A stretch of 64,000 nt of DNA, taken from NCBI RefSeq assembly GCF_034347385.1, contig NZ_CP133777.1, positions 1,860,001 to 1,924,000 on the forward strand. Direction: 5' to 3'. Below are positions 45,776-56,126 of this stretch, in pieces (position 1 is the first letter of the stretch; every line of letters starts with the position of its first letter). The notes beneath the pieces are model-generated. The model saw only the letters and a list, made by a program, of their open reading frames with translations, had not been told where the DNA came from and searched no databases. The translations under genes were made by a program, and so were the position numbers. This DNA is from Actimicrobium sp. CCC2.4. GTDB lineage: Bacteria; Pseudomonadota; Gammaproteobacteria; Burkholderiales; Burkholderiaceae_D.

Positions 45776-46633
45776 CTAGGCTGATTTCAGCAAGGGCAGG
45801 TCGTGGCAAAGACGTTCCGGATGGGTGTAGACGACATGGCCTTTTCCGCGCACGAAGCCGACTAATGTGAGCCCGACCTCGTCGGCCAGCCGCATCGCCA
45901 GCGCGGTCGGTGCCGACACGGCAGCGAGCAATCCGATACCGGCCATCGCGGCCTTCTGCACCATTTCATAGCTGGCGCGGCTGGTGATCAGCGCTGCACC
46001 GCTGGAAAAGTCGGTGCCGCGCGAGGTCAGCGCACCGACGAGCTTGTCGAGTGCATTGTGGCGTCCGACATCTTCGCGCACGACCGGTACTTGGCCATCG
46101 GCAGCCAGCCAGCCGGCGGCATGCGTCGATCCGCACGCCTGTTGCAGCACTTGCTGCTGCTCCATCGCGCTGAAGGCTTGATACAGTCGCGTGGCATCGA
46201 TGCGCACAGCGCTGCCGACGCGCGGCGGCGTGCGCAGCACTTGCGCCAGCGTCTCGGCACCACACAAGCCGCAACCGGTGCGCCCGCTCATGTTGCGCCG
46301 GTGGTCTTTCATCGCGGCGAAGCATTCGCCTGAAATCCGCATCGCAATGCGGATGCCGCCGGCCTGCGCCAGCACTTCGCATTCGTACAGGTCGGATGGA
46401 TGCCGGATCAAGCCTTCGCTGAGGCTGAAGCCCAGCGCGAAATCGTCGAGGTCGGTCGGTGACGCCAGCATCACCGCATGGGAGATACCGTTGTACTCGA
46501 GCGCGACCGGGACTTCTTCGGCCAGCATATCGAGGGCGCGCACTTCGCTGTTGCCGCGCCATGTCGAAACCATCGCCGGACTGAGCGGCGGATGGTGTGG
46601 TTCGTCAACAAGATGGAGGTCGGCATCACTCAT
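45776..46633 (-). CDS. fdhD: Formate dehydrogenase sulfurtransferase FdhD
   Basis: FdhD transfers sulfur from IscS to the molybdenum cofactor and is needed for active formate dehydrogenase. The 285-residue product has the cysteine pair in TGCGLCGAETL, the VREDVGRHNALDKLVG motif and SRASYEMVQKAA. The start is the ATG at 46633; the longer frame reaches into the tRNA-Sec gene and is rejected. It is the last gene of the fdo-sel locus and converges with mdcH, 20 bases apart. Confidence 0.95.
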   Translation of the reverse strand: MSDADLHLVDEPHHPPLSPAMVSTWRGNSEVRALDMLAEEVPVALEYNGISHAVMLASPTDLDDFALGFSLSEGLIRHPSDLYECEVLAQAGGIRIAMRISGECFAAMKDHRRNMSGRTGCGLCGAETLAQVLRTPPRVGSAVRIDATRLYQAFSAMEQQQVLQQACGSTHAAGWLAADGQVPVVREDVGRHNALDKLVGALTSRGTDFSSGAALITSRASYEMVQKAAMAGIGLLAAVSAPTALAMRLADEVGLTLVGFVRGKGHVVYTHPERLCHDLPLLKSA

Positions 46634-46679
46634 GACACGGCCTGCCGTGATGGCAGCGCCATGTTGAGTGACAGGAAGG

Positions 46680-46775
46680 TGGCGGGAGAGCGTGGGAGTC
46701 GAACCCACCTGGGATTGCTGGCAACCCCACCCGGATTTGAAGTCCGGTCGTTCCACCAGGAAGCGCAGCTCTCCC
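46680..46775 (-). tRNA. selC: tRNA-Sec(UCA), selC
   Basis: The 96-base minus-strand RNA has the features of bacterial selenocysteine tRNA: an 8-bp acceptor stem GGGAGAGC/GCTCTCCC, G discriminator and encoded CCA, anticodon loop CTTCAAA (UCA), a long variable arm (GGGGTTGCCAGCAATCCC) and T-loop GTTCGAC. It decodes UGA in fdoG. It lies between selB and fdhD, inside the locus whose selenoprotein it serves. Confidence 0.96.
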
Positions 46776-46857
46776 AGTAATGATGTCCTGCAGGATGGCC
46801 AGACTGTTGCTCATCCACGGAGGTAGTACTTAACGTCGGAGACATTATACGGAGCTT

Positions 46858-48816
46858 TCATTGTTGCCACATGGCGTGCTGGCGGATCAGATGCCGGTCA
46901 TGAATACGGCGCGTATAACCGACCCGATTGAAGAATTCGAGGATCTCGACGGCCAGCTTGCGGCCGGTGCCGATGCGGTCCCGGAACAACGCCACCGAGG
47001 CGTCGCCGTCGGTCTCGGCCAGCGTCTGCACATGCGCGGCAAGGCGGCGCACGGCGCCGTCGAGAAAGTAATGATCATGCGCGACTCGGTAGGTGAAGCC
47101 GAGCCGCGCGGCCTTGCCGAGCAAGCGGCGCAGTAGCTCTTCATCCTTGCCCAGCGCTACCGCGAGCGGTCGCACCCGCGGTGGCTGGAAAGCCGGTTCG
47201 GCCAGCAGCGGAACAACCTTCAGCCAGAGCGCTTGCTCGTCATCGGAAAACGCCACCGTGTGCGATGGCAGCGCAATAAACACATGGCTGATCGCGACGA
47301 TGTGTTGGTCCTGCAGCAGTGCACGCAGCAGTTCGCGAAACACCGCCGGCGGCAAAGTGGGCAGTGCGATCCGGCGCAAGCGTTCGCGCTCGACGCCGAC
47401 ATAATCGGGTTCGCGCGCATGCAGCGTCGCCAGCGTTGTCAGTACCGCTTGCTGCAATTGCTGCCAGCGATCAGCGGCAAACGCATGGTGTCCGGTGTCG
47501 GTGCTGACAGCCACCGCACCGAGCTGCGTCAGCAGCGACTGCACGAACGGTACGGACAGGTTGCGATTGGCGGCAAATATATCGACATCGAGTCCGCTTG
47601 CATCCAGCACCAGCGTGCGTCGCAAGGCATCGATGGCCAGCGGTTCGCGTTGCGCTGCCAGCAACGCCAGTCGGGTTGCGGAGCGCTTGCCGCGCACCGG
47701 CACGCAAGCATCCAGCACCATACCGCCACCGATGGTTTGCTGAGCGCTGGCGTCGCGCAATACGATGCGGTCGCCATGGCAGATATGCAGCGGCACATCG
47801 AGCGCGAGTTCGGCCAGCATGCCCGACGCGGGCAAGAGCACATCGCCTTGCAGCAGCGCGATGCGCGCCGTCGTGTGGGCCGCGCCGACATGCACATGGA
47901 CTGCGCTCCAGTGCCGCAGCGGCTTGCTGTCGGCCAGCAGCGCCAGATCGACGACCAGGCGTTCGCTCAGGTGCGTGATGGTGTCGGCCACGATCCAGTC
48001 GCCGCGATGCAGCGCACTACGTTCCAGCCCGACCAGGTTCAGCGACACACGCTGACCGGCGCCGCACTGTTCGACTGTCCGGTTCATCGCATGCATGCCG
48101 CGCACCCGTGCCGACAGCATCGGTCGATCACATTGGGAAGGCAGCACGTTGACGGTATCGCCGACCCGCAGCGAGCCGGCGTAGACGGTGCCGGTGACGA
48201 TGGTGCCGCGACCATCGAGCGAAAAACAGCGATCCAGCGCCAGCCGGAATTGCCCGCCCTGTACTTCGGCGCTGACGTCCGCTGGGGGATGATCGTCATG
48301 CCAGCGACGCGCGACATCAGCCAGACATTGCTGCAGCGCCGGCACGCCGTCACCGCTGAGCGTGCTGACCGGGAACACCGGCGCATCGTTCAAAAAAGTA
48401 CTGGCGAGCAGATGCTGCAACTCGCCGGTCACTTGCGCGACCCGTGCCTGCGGCACCAGATCAGTCTTGGTCAGCACCACCGCGCCGTGCTGCATCCCGA
48501 GCAATTGCAGGATGTGCAGATGCTCGCGGGTTTGCGGCATCACGCCGTCATCGGCGGCGATCACCAGCAGCGCGTAGCTGATGCCGGTAGCACCGGCCAG
48601 CATCGTGTGAATGAAGCGTTCATGACCGGGCATGTCAACAAATCCCAGCCGCGCACCGGCCGGATCAGCCGCATCGACCGGCTGATACGCATAGCCGAGT
48701 TCGATCGTGATACCGCGACTTTTTTCTTCGGCCAGACGGTCGGTGTCGACCCCCGTCAGTGCCCGCACCAGCGAGGTCTTGCCATGGTCGATGTGACCTG
48801 CGGTGCCAATAATCAT
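46858..48816 (-). CDS. selB: Selenocysteine-specific elongation factor SelB
   Basis: SelB carries Sec-tRNA to ribosomes paused at UGA by binding the SECIS hairpin. The 652-residue product has an EF-Tu-like GTPase domain ([10 protein letters not shown] at residues 7-16, [13 protein letters not shown]), two beta-barrel domains, and C-terminal winged helices (for example [19 protein letters not shown]) that bind the mRNA. Its ATG overlaps the selA stop by four bases. Confidence 0.96.
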   Translation of the reverse strand: MIIGTAGHIDHGKTSLVRALTGVDTDRLAEEKSRGITIELGYAYQPVDAADPAGARLGFVDMPGHERFIHTMLAGATGISYALLVIAADDGVMPQTREHLHILQLLGMQHGAVVLTKTDLVPQARVAQVTGELQHLLASTFLNDAPVFPVSTLSGDGVPALQQCLADVARRWHDDHPPADVSAEVQGGQFRLALDRCFSLDGRGTIVTGTVYAGSLRVGDTVNVLPSQCDRPMLSARVRGMHAMNRTVEQCGAGQRVSLNLVGLERSALHRGDWIVADTITHLSERLVVDLALLADSKPLRHWSAVHVHVGAAHTTARIALLQGDVLLPASGMLAELALDVPLHICHGDRIVLRDASAQQTIGGGMVLDACVPVRGKRSATRLALLAAQREPLAIDALRRTLVLDASGLDVDIFAANRNLSVPFVQSLLTQLGAVAVSTDTGHHAFAADRWQQLQQAVLTTLATLHAREPDYVGVERERLRRIALPTLPPAVFRELLRALLQDQHIVAISHVFIALPSHTVAFSDDEQALWLKVVPLLAEPAFQPPRVRPLAVALGKDEELLRRLLGKAARLGFTYRVAHDHYFLDGAVRRLAAHVQTLAETDGDASVALFRDRIGTGRKLAVEILEFFNRVGYTRRIHDRHLIRQHAMWQQ

Positions 48817-50279
48817 GCGGCTGTCGTCAGCTGCGTGAGCACGCCCAACTGGGCCAGAAAGCCGCTTTCGTTTTCGAGCGTGCGCAAGTCCAGCCAGATC
48901 GCGCCATCCTTGATGCGACCGATGACCGGTGTCGGCAATTGCCGCAAGACTTCTTCGAGCGCCTGCACGGTGCGCCCGCTGCGCTTGCCCAGCGGCGCGA
49001 TGACCAGCGCCCAGCTGTCGAGCCGTTCGACCGGCAACGAGCCGCTGCCGATCTGGCTTTGCGCCGGATGCAGCGTGACGTCGGCCACTGCACGCAGCGC
49101 CGTTTGCACCGACGCCAGCACGCGTTCGCCGACCTGGCGGATGTCGGCTTGCGGCCGGCTCAGCAAGCGCAGTACCGGCAAGTGCCGGGCCAGTTCCTGC
49201 GGATCGTCGAGGTGGTCGCGATAAGTGCGCAGTACGCCTTCGAGTGCGCCCAGGATCAGCTTGTCGCAGCGCAGCGCGCGCTTGAGCGGATGGCGCCGGA
49301 TCTTCGCGATCAAGTCCTTGTTGCCGGTGATGATGCCGCTTTGCGGACCGCCCAGCAGCTTGTCACCGGAGAAGGTGACGACATCGGCACCGGCCTTCAT
49401 CGCTTCCTGTGGCAGCGGTTCATGCGGCAGGCCGTAGCGTTCGAACGGCACTAGCGCACCACTACCCAGATCGACCATCAGCGGGATGCCGTGGGCACGC
49501 GCGAGCGTGGCCAGATCGGCTTCGGACGGGCTGGCGGTAAAGCCGACGACTTCAAAATTGGATGTATGGATACGCGCAATCAAGCCGGTCTGGTCCGACA
49601 GCGCGTTCTCGTAATCGTGCAGATGCGTGCGGTTGGTGGTGCCGACCTCGACCAGCTTGCAACCGGCTGCCTGCATGATGTCGGGGATGCGGAACGAGCC
49701 GCCGATCTCGACCAGTTCGCCGCGCGACACCGGCACTTCCTTGCCCTTGGCCAGCGCGCCCAGCACCAGCAGCACGGCGGCGGCGTTGTTGTTGACGATG
49801 GTGGCCGCTTCGGCACCGGTCAGTTCGCACAGCAAGCCTTCGGTGATGTCATCACGATCGCCGCGACCGCCTTTGGCGAGATCGTATTCGATCGTCACCG
49901 CTGAGCGCGCCGCCAGCACCATCGCCGTGATGGCTGCTTCCGGCAACTGGCTGCGACCGAGATTGGTGTGGATCACGGTGCCGGTCAGGTTGAAGACCGT
50001 ACGCAGGTTGGAGCGCAGGTCGGTGGCCAGTTTGTGCGCGATTGCGCGGTGCAGCTGGTCGAGCGTGAACAGCTCGCCGGGAGACGCGACCAGCCGCTGG
50101 CGCGTGGTCGTCAGCGCCGACTGGATCGCCCGCTTGACCAGCGTGCGGCCGTGCTGTTGCGCGGCTTGTTGGGCCGACGCGCTGCCCATCAGGCGGTCGA
50201 CCGACGGCAAGGTTTTCAGCGTCAGGGCGGCTTCGGGTAAGGAGTCACCCGCAGCGGGCGAAACCGAATGCTCATTCAT
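48813..50279 (-). CDS. selA: L-seryl-tRNA(Sec) selenium transferase SelA
   Basis: SelA converts Ser-tRNA(Sec) to Sec-tRNA(Sec) with selenophosphate, as a PLP-dependent decamer. The 488-residue product has the FNLTGTVIHTNLGRSQLPEAA segment spread over residues 90-115, the VDLGSGAL loop and the PLP lysine in TFSGDKLLGGPQSG. AAGG lies eight bases before ATG 50279. It is preceded by fdhE (11-base gap) and overlaps selB. Confidence 0.96.
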   Translation of the reverse strand: MNEHSVSPAAGDSLPEAALTLKTLPSVDRLMGSASAQQAAQQHGRTLVKRAIQSALTTTRQRLVASPGELFTLDQLHRAIAHKLATDLRSNLRTVFNLTGTVIHTNLGRSQLPEAAITAMVLAARSAVTIEYDLAKGGRGDRDDITEGLLCELTGAEAATIVNNNAAAVLLVLGALAKGKEVPVSRGELVEIGGSFRIPDIMQAAGCKLVEVGTTNRTHLHDYENALSDQTGLIARIHTSNFEVVGFTASPSEADLATLARAHGIPLMVDLGSGALVPFERYGLPHEPLPQEAMKAGADVVTFSGDKLLGGPQSGIITGNKDLIAKIRRHPLKRALRCDKLILGALEGVLRTYRDHLDDPQELARHLPVLRLLSRPQADIRQVGERVLASVQTALRAVADVTLHPAQSQIGSGSLPVERLDSWALVIAPLGKRSGRTVQALEEVLRQLPTPVIGRIKDGAIWLDLRTLENESGFLAQLGVLTQLTTAA

Positions 50280-50290
50280 GGCGTGCCTTG

Positions 50291-51289
50291 TCAGTGATCG
50301 GTAGCGTTCGCGAGCAGGGCGGTGTCGTCCTGTTCGTCCGGTGCCACGCCCGGAGAAAACAGCAGGTTTGGACCGCTGCGCAAATAGCCGGCTTCGTCGA
50401 CCAGCATATCCAGCGCCAGCGTCGCGAGGTCGTCGGCGGTGGCTTCCATCATCGGCACTTTTTCACGGCTGAAAATCTTCAGATAGCTGTGGCAGGTGTC
50501 GCAGGCTTCGGCCCGCGCGAAGGCGATCTTGCGCGACGGCGCGGCATTGTCTTCGGCACCGGTCAGGCTGTAATAGGCAATGCCCTTGGTCGATTCGCAC
50601 GACGAGCAGGTCACGCGCACCATGTGCCACTGGGTACTGCACAGCGAGCAATGCAGGTAGCGCAGATTCGATTGCGCCGCGCCGATTTCGACCACGCTGG
50701 CAACCGGTCGCGCCGCGCAGACCGGGCACACCGAGGAGCTGCCGACATGACCCAGTTCGTCTTCGGTCAGCGTTGCGGCCTGACGCATCCACCACACTTG
50801 CAAGGCCGCGCCTATCAGCGGTGCGAGCAGCGCGTGACGCACCGGATCATCACCGGCAATACCGCCATCGAGGACGGCATCGGCCAGCGCTTCGCGGCTA
50901 TCGCTGTCCATCGCGGTCAGTGTCGCGGCGGCGTCGGCGAAGCCGGTGACGTCATGGCTGATCAGGTGGCTGATGATGGCGTCGAGGTCTTTCTGCCATT
51001 CGTGGTTGCGGGCAACGGACTGCCACGACAGCGGCGGCATGCCGTGCAGGCGCGATTGCGCCAGCGCGGCTGCATCGACCGGCGTCGCGCTTTGCAGCGG
51101 CAAGGCGGCGTGCTGCGCTTGTGCCAGTTGTCCCATCACGGCGAGGAACGGGCCCATCGCGTGGTTCTGGGCGAGCTGATGAAAGCGGCGCGCGCGCGCA
51201 TCGAACAACGACGCATCGACCGGCAGCGCCACTTGGGGAAACGGATCTACCTGGCCGATTTCGCCAGGTCCGAGAATTTTGGTAGCCAT
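50291..51289 (-). CDS. fdhE: Formate dehydrogenase accessory protein FdhE
   Basis: FdhE is a rubredoxin-like factor that interacts with the catalytic subunits of respiratory formate dehydrogenase during assembly. The 332-residue product has four CxxC motifs (CPVC, CSLC, CSSC, CDTC) within the C-terminal half, the expected pattern. ATG 51289 is chosen over a TTG at 51313. A terminator separates it from fdoI, so it and selA-selB may also have a separate promoter. Confidence 0.93.
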   Translation of the reverse strand: MATKILGPGEIGQVDPFPQVALPVDASLFDARARRFHQLAQNHAMGPFLAVMGQLAQAQHAALPLQSATPVDAAALAQSRLHGMPPLSWQSVARNHEWQKDLDAIISHLISHDVTGFADAAATLTAMDSDSREALADAVLDGGIAGDDPVRHALLAPLIGAALQVWWMRQAATLTEDELGHVGSSSVCPVCAARPVASVVEIGAAQSNLRYLHCSLCSTQWHMVRVTCSSCESTKGIAYYSLTGAEDNAAPSRKIAFARAEACDTCHSYLKIFSREKVPMMEATADDLATLALDMLVDEAGYLRSGPNLLFSPGVAPDEQDDTALLANATDH

Positions 51290-51337
51290 AGGTACTTCAG
51301 TATTTAGGGACAACGGTTGGACTGCGGAACAGCATTG

Positions 51338-51372
51338 AAAAAAGCCCGGCGCGTCAGCTTCGACACGCCGGG
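51338..51372 (-). terminator. Intrinsic terminator after fdoI
   Basis: Read on the minus strand, an 11-bp GC-rich stem (CCCGGCGTGTC/GACGCGCCGGG, one G-U pair) with a six-base loop is followed by CTTTTTT. It lies in the 94-base gap between fdoI and fdhE and would end or attenuate the fdoGHI transcript. Confidence 0.88.
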
Positions 51373-51383
51373 GTAAAACTGTT

Positions 51384-52025
51384 TTAGTGCGGTGCTTCGG
51401 CGACTTTTTCCTGCGTCATTTCGCGATACCACTCCGGGTGATGGTGCTTGGCCCAGGCGGCATCGACATTACCCCGGGTCATCGCACGCAAGGTGCCCTT
51501 GACCCAGATGGCGGCGTACACATGGACGATCAGCGAGACGATGCCAATGAATGCCGCCAGCATGTGGATGACAGCGCCCCAGCGCACGACACCGATCGGA
51601 AAGTAGCCGGCAAACCAGGCGCGCCAGATCACGATGCCGGAGACCAGCAGGAAGCCGACGCTCCACACCATGCTCCAGAACATCAGCTTCTGACCGGCGT
51701 TGTACTTGCCGATCGGGAGCTTGTCCGGACCGTCACCGTTGTTGATGACTTCGTCGATGCGCTTGAGCCATTCGATATCGACTGCCTTGAACCGGTTGTC
51801 TTTCCAGACCCGTAACGACAGGCCGACAAAGGTCAGGGACAGCACGATGCCGATAAACGGATGCAGGATGCGGGCCCAGACCGGGCCGCCCAGGACACTC
51901 GACAGGAAGAAGTACGACGGATGAAAAAACGCCAGTCCCGACAGCGACAGCACGATGAAACACATCGCGACGATCCAGTGATTGACCCGGTCCGACGTGG
52001 CATAGCGGTGGATGTACTTGACCAT
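51384..52025 (-). CDS. fdoI: Formate dehydrogenase gamma subunit (cytochrome b556)
   Basis: The 213-residue membrane subunit holds heme b and passes electrons from the beta subunit to quinone. It has four hydrophobic helices with heme-ligand histidines in DRVNHWIVAMCF, LHPFIGIVLS and the HMLAAFIGIVSLIVHVY region. ATG 52025 is two bases after the fdoH stop; the longer frame lies within fdoH. Confidence 0.94.
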   Translation of the reverse strand: MVKYIHRYATSDRVNHWIVAMCFIVLSLSGLAFFHPSYFFLSSVLGGPVWARILHPFIGIVLSLTFVGLSLRVWKDNRFKAVDIEWLKRIDEVINNGDGPDKLPIGKYNAGQKLMFWSMVWSVGFLLVSGIVIWRAWFAGYFPIGVVRWGAVIHMLAAFIGIVSLIVHVYAAIWVKGTLRAMTRGNVDAAWAKHHHPEWYREMTQEKVAEAPH

Positions 52026-52027
52026 GA

Positions 52028-52903
52028 TTAGCGCTCTTCCTTTTCCTCGGCCGGTTCCGCATGCACTTCTTTCGGACCGCGACTGATGTAATGGAAGAAG
52101 CCACCAAGGATGGCCAGGCCAATTCCCAGCGACATGAACGGCTTGGTCACACCCTTCCACACCGACACCAGCGGACTGATGGTCGGATTGGTTGGCAGGT
52201 TGTGATATAGCCCTGGCTTGTCGGCGTGATGCAGCACATACATCACGTGCGTGCCACCGACACCGGCCGGGTTGTACAGGCCGGCGTTGTCATAGCCACG
52301 CTCTTTCAGGTCGACGACACGCTCTTCGGCTTGCGTGATCATCGCTTCCTTGGTGCCGAACATGATCGAGCCGGTCGGGCAGGCTTTGACGCAGGCCGGT
52401 TCCTGGCCGACGGCCACGCGATCCGAGCACAACGAACACTTGTAAGCCTTGTCGTCGATCTTGGAAATACGGGGCACGTCGAACGGGCAACCGGCGATGC
52501 AGTAACCACAGCCGATGCACAGGTCTTGATTGAAGTCGACGATACCGTTGGCGTACTGCACGATGGCGCCGGGTGCCGGGCAGGCTTTCAGGCAGCCCGG
52601 ATCTTCGCAATGCATGCAGCCATCCTTGCGGATGAGCCACTCGAGCTTGCCGGCTTCCTCGACTTCCGAGAACCGCATGACGGTCCACGAACTGCCGGTC
52701 AGGTCGCGCGGATTGTCGTAGACGCCGGAGTTGTCACCGACCTCGTCACGCAGGTCGTTCCATTCCATGCACGCCGATTGGCAGGCCTTGCAGCCGATGC
52801 ACTTGGAGACGTCGATCAGCTTGGCCAGCGGCACCGTCGCCGAGCGGGTGGATGCCGGCGTCGTCGTGGTGGCCGATTTTCTTACTATGTCTGAAGTCAT
52901 CAT
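52028..52903 (-). CDS. fdoH: Formate dehydrogenase iron-sulfur beta subunit
   Basis: The 291-residue subunit has four ferredoxin-type cysteine clusters ([48 protein letters not shown]) that form the [4Fe-4S] wire from the molybdenum site, and a C-terminal membrane anchor helix ([16 protein letters not shown]). A TAGGAG site precedes the ATG pair at 52903. It starts eight bases after fdoG. Confidence 0.95.
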   Translation of the reverse strand: MMTSDIVRKSATTTTPASTRSATVPLAKLIDVSKCIGCKACQSACMEWNDLRDEVGDNSGVYDNPRDLTGSSWTVMRFSEVEEAGKLEWLIRKDGCMHCEDPGCLKACPAPGAIVQYANGIVDFNQDLCIGCGYCIAGCPFDVPRISKIDDKAYKCSLCSDRVAVGQEPACVKACPTGSIMFGTKEAMITQAEERVVDLKERGYDNAGLYNPAGVGGTHVMYVLHHADKPGLYHNLPTNPTISPLVSVWKGVTKPFMSLGIGLAILGGFFHYISRGPKEVHAEPAEEKEER

Positions 52904-52911
52904 GGGAGCTC

Positions 52912-55900
52912 CTAAGCTTTCTCGACGTCGACCAGGAACGCCTTGAATTCCGGCGTCTGGGTATTGGCATCACCGACACTCGGCGTGAGCACGTTCATGA
53001 TGTAACCGTTCTTGGTCTGTCCCTTGAAACCCCAGTGGTTCGGAATCCCGACCGTGTGGGTTTCTTTGCCGTCGATCATCAGGGCGCGCAGACGCTTGGT
53101 CACGACGGCCTTCGCAATGAGTTCACCACGTTTGGAACGGACCTTGATACGGTCACCGTTGACGATGCCCTTGAGCGCCGCGAGCTTGTCGCCAATCTCG
53201 ACGAACTGTTCCGGCTGCAGCACGGCATTGATGCGCTGATGCTTGGTCCAGGTCGCGAAGTGCTCGGTGAGGCGATAGGTCGTCGCCACATACGGAAACT
53301 CCTTGTTGCTGCCGAGCTGTTCACGATCGCCCTTGAACACCCGTGCTGCCGGGTTGTTCAGTGCGACCGGATTGTTCGGCCAGAACAGGTTTTTATCCAT
53401 CGGTGACTCGAACGGCTCGTAGTGCTCCGGGAACGGACCTTCGGCCATCTTGTCGATCGCAAAGAAGCGCGCCACGCCTTCGGAGTTCATGATGAACGGA
53501 CCGACGTGTTCTTCTGGCGCTGCATCGGCACGCATGTCGGGTACATCGACACCGGTCCACTTGCTGCCTTTCCACTCGACCAGCTTGCGCTTGCTATCCC
53601 AGGCCTTGCCTTCGGGATTCGCTGACGCCCGGTTGTACAGAATCCGGCGATTGGCCGGCCAGGCCCAGGCCCAGTTCGGCGTATTGCCCATACCCGTGTC
53701 GGTATTGTCGCGACGCGCCATCTGATTGCCTGCCTGCGTCCAGCAGCCGGAAAAAATCCAGGTGCCGCACGCCGTCGTGCCATCGTCACGCAATTGCGCA
53801 AACCCGGCCAGCTGCTCGCCGGCTTTGGCGATGACCTTGGTCGGGTCTTTCGGATCGAACACATCCGCCAAGGCTCGGCCGTTGAATTCCTTGGCCATCT
53901 CTTCGGACGTTGGCACCATCGGATCACGATGATTCCAGGTCAGATCACGGATGGCATCCGGGAAGGCGCCGCCATCCTTCTGGTACAGCGCGCGAATTTT
54001 CTGGAACAGCGTGGCGATGATTTCGAGATCGCCCATCGCTTCGCCCGGTGACTCCGAACCTTTCCAGTGCCATTGCAAGACCCGGCTGGAACTGACCAGC
54101 GAACCATCTTCTTCGGCAAACAAGCTGCACGGCAGCCGGTACACGGCGGTCTGGATGGCGGCGGAATCGACCGGATTGAATTCGCCGTAGTTCTTCCAGA
54201 ATTCCGAGGTTTCGGTTGCCAGCGGATCGATCACCACCATGAACTTCAGCTTCGACAGTGCGGTATTGATCTTGGCCTTGTTCGGGAACGAAGCCAGCGG
54301 GTTAAAGCCCTGAACAATGTAGCCGTTCATCTTGCCCTGGAACATGTTGTCGAACACCCGCATGATGTCGTGGTCCATGTCGACCTTGGGCAGGTAATCG
54401 AAGGCCCAGTTGTTTTTCTTGGTCGCGGCATTGCCGTACCAGGCTTTCATCAGGCTGACGTGGAATTTCTCGTAGTTCTGCCAGTAGCTCATCTGACCCG
54501 GACGCAGCGGCTTCACCGCCCGCTTGTCGATGTAGGCGCGGTAGTCGGTTTCCTTGTCGCCGGGCAGACTCATGTAGCCCGGCAGCAGTGTCGACAGCAA
54601 GCCCAGATCCGTTAGGCCCTGGATGTTCGAGTGACCACGCAGCGCATTCATGCCACCGCCCGCCAGGCCGATATTGCCCAGCAACAGCTGCACCATCGCA
54701 CCGGCCCGGATCATCTGCGCACCCTGGCTGTGATGGGTCCAGCCGAGCGCGTACAGAATCGTCATCACGCGACTGGTGGTCGAGGTGGTGGCGATCTGCT
54801 CGCAGACATTGAGGAACGCGTCTTTCGGCGTACCGCAAATCCGCTCGACCAGCTCCGGCGTGTAGCGGCTGTAATGGACCTTCATCAAATTGAAGACACA
54901 GCGCGGATCTTGCAGCGTCGGATCGGTCTTGACGAAACCGTCTTCGCCTTTTTCGTAGCCCCAGCTGGTTTTGTCGTACTTGCGCTTGTCCAGGTCATAG
55001 CCGGTGAACAAGCCATCCTTGAGGCCAAAGCTCGCATTGACGATGAAGCTCGCGTCGGTGTAATTCCTGACGTATTCGGCCTGGTATTTTTTATTTGTGA
55101 TCAGGTAGTTCATCAGACCACCGAGGAACGCAATATCGGTTCCTGCGCGCAACGGCGCATACGTGTCGGCGACGGCGGCCGAACGCGTAAAGCGCGGATC
55201 GACCACGATCAGCTTTGCCTTGTTGTGGGCCTTGGCTTCGATCACCCATTTGAAACCGCATGGATGGGCTTCAGCTGGGTTGCCACCCATGACCAGTACC
55301 ATGTCTGCATTCTTGATATCGACCCAATGATTTGTCATCGCGCCACGTCCAAACGTCGGGGCAAGACCTGCCACCGTCGGTGCGTGTCAAACGCGGGCCT
55401 GATTATCAATGGCGATGATGCCCAGCGAACGGACGAATTTCTGCGTCAGGTAGCCGGTTTCATTGGATGCTGCCGAGGCGGCCAGCATGCCGGTCGACAA
55501 CCAGCGATTGACGGTCGCGCCATCCGCATTCCTGGCAATGAAATTGGCATCGCGGTCGTCCTTCATCAGCTTGGCGACTTCGTCGAATGCCTGGTCCCAG
55601 CCTATCGGTTCCCATTTGTCGGAACCCGGGCGACGTACTTCCGGATGCTTCAGACGGGTCGGGCTGTGGATCATGTCCAGCAGCGCCGCACCCTTCGGGC
55701 ACAACGTACCGCGATTGACCGGATGGTCCGAGTCACCCTCGATGTGGAACACTTCCGACTTGACGTTCTTGGACTTGTCGCCGGTGCTGTACATCAGGAT
55801 GCCGCATCCGACCGAACAGTAGGCGCAGGTATTGCGGGTTTCGGTGGCGCGGTCGAGCTTGTAAATACGCATTTCGGCGTGAGCGATGGAAGGCATCACA

Positions 55901-55980
55901 CCTAATGCAGCGAGCGTCGAGGTGCCAACCCCGGCTGCGCAAATTCTAAAAAATTGCCGTCGATTCACTGGCTTGTTCAT
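52912..55980 (-). CDS. fdoG: Formate dehydrogenase alpha subunit, selenocysteine-containing
   Basis: The 1022-residue catalytic subunit of the periplasm-facing formate dehydrogenase oxidises formate at a Mo-bis-MGD centre. It has a Tat signal ([12 protein letters not shown]), a [4Fe-4S] motif (CAYCSVGCG...CPKG) and an in-frame TGA at 55389-55387 encoding selenocysteine 198. The reading continues from NQARV through UGA into [17 protein letters not shown], the known FdnG/FdoG context. The C-terminal MGD-binding domain is complete. ATG 55980 follows AAGGA. Automated callers would split this gene in two at the TGA. Confidence 0.96.
55350..55389 (-). promoter_or_regulatory. SECIS-like hairpin downstream of the fdoG UGA
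   Basis: Directly after the UGA, the minus strand folds into a stem topped by GGCA-GGTCT-TGCC (55372-55360). It matches the GCAGGUCUGC apical stem-loop of the E. coli fdnG SECIS, including the GGUC loop recognised by SelB. The lower stem pairs the CGACGG region with its complement in the CCCGACG region. Confidence 0.85.
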
Positions 55981-56126
55981 CACCATTCCTTTTTTCTTGT
56001 CAGTCAACATACTTCATTCGATTATGGCAAAACTTGCTATTGGAAAACTTTTGAAATGGTACAGTACTTGGTAGGAAACTTTTTTTGACCGAAAGGTACG
56101 AATTCATTCCCTTGTTCATGATGGGG

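Noticed and set aside
47233-49224. 663-codon plus-strand frame opposite selB/selA
   Set aside because: It is rich in Arg, His and Gln as expected for the complement of a GC-rich gene; selA and selB are certain.
52912-56010. Two separate genes for formate dehydrogenase alpha subunit
   Set aside because: The TGA lies exactly at the selenocysteine position, is followed by a SECIS hairpin, and selA, selB and selC are nearby.
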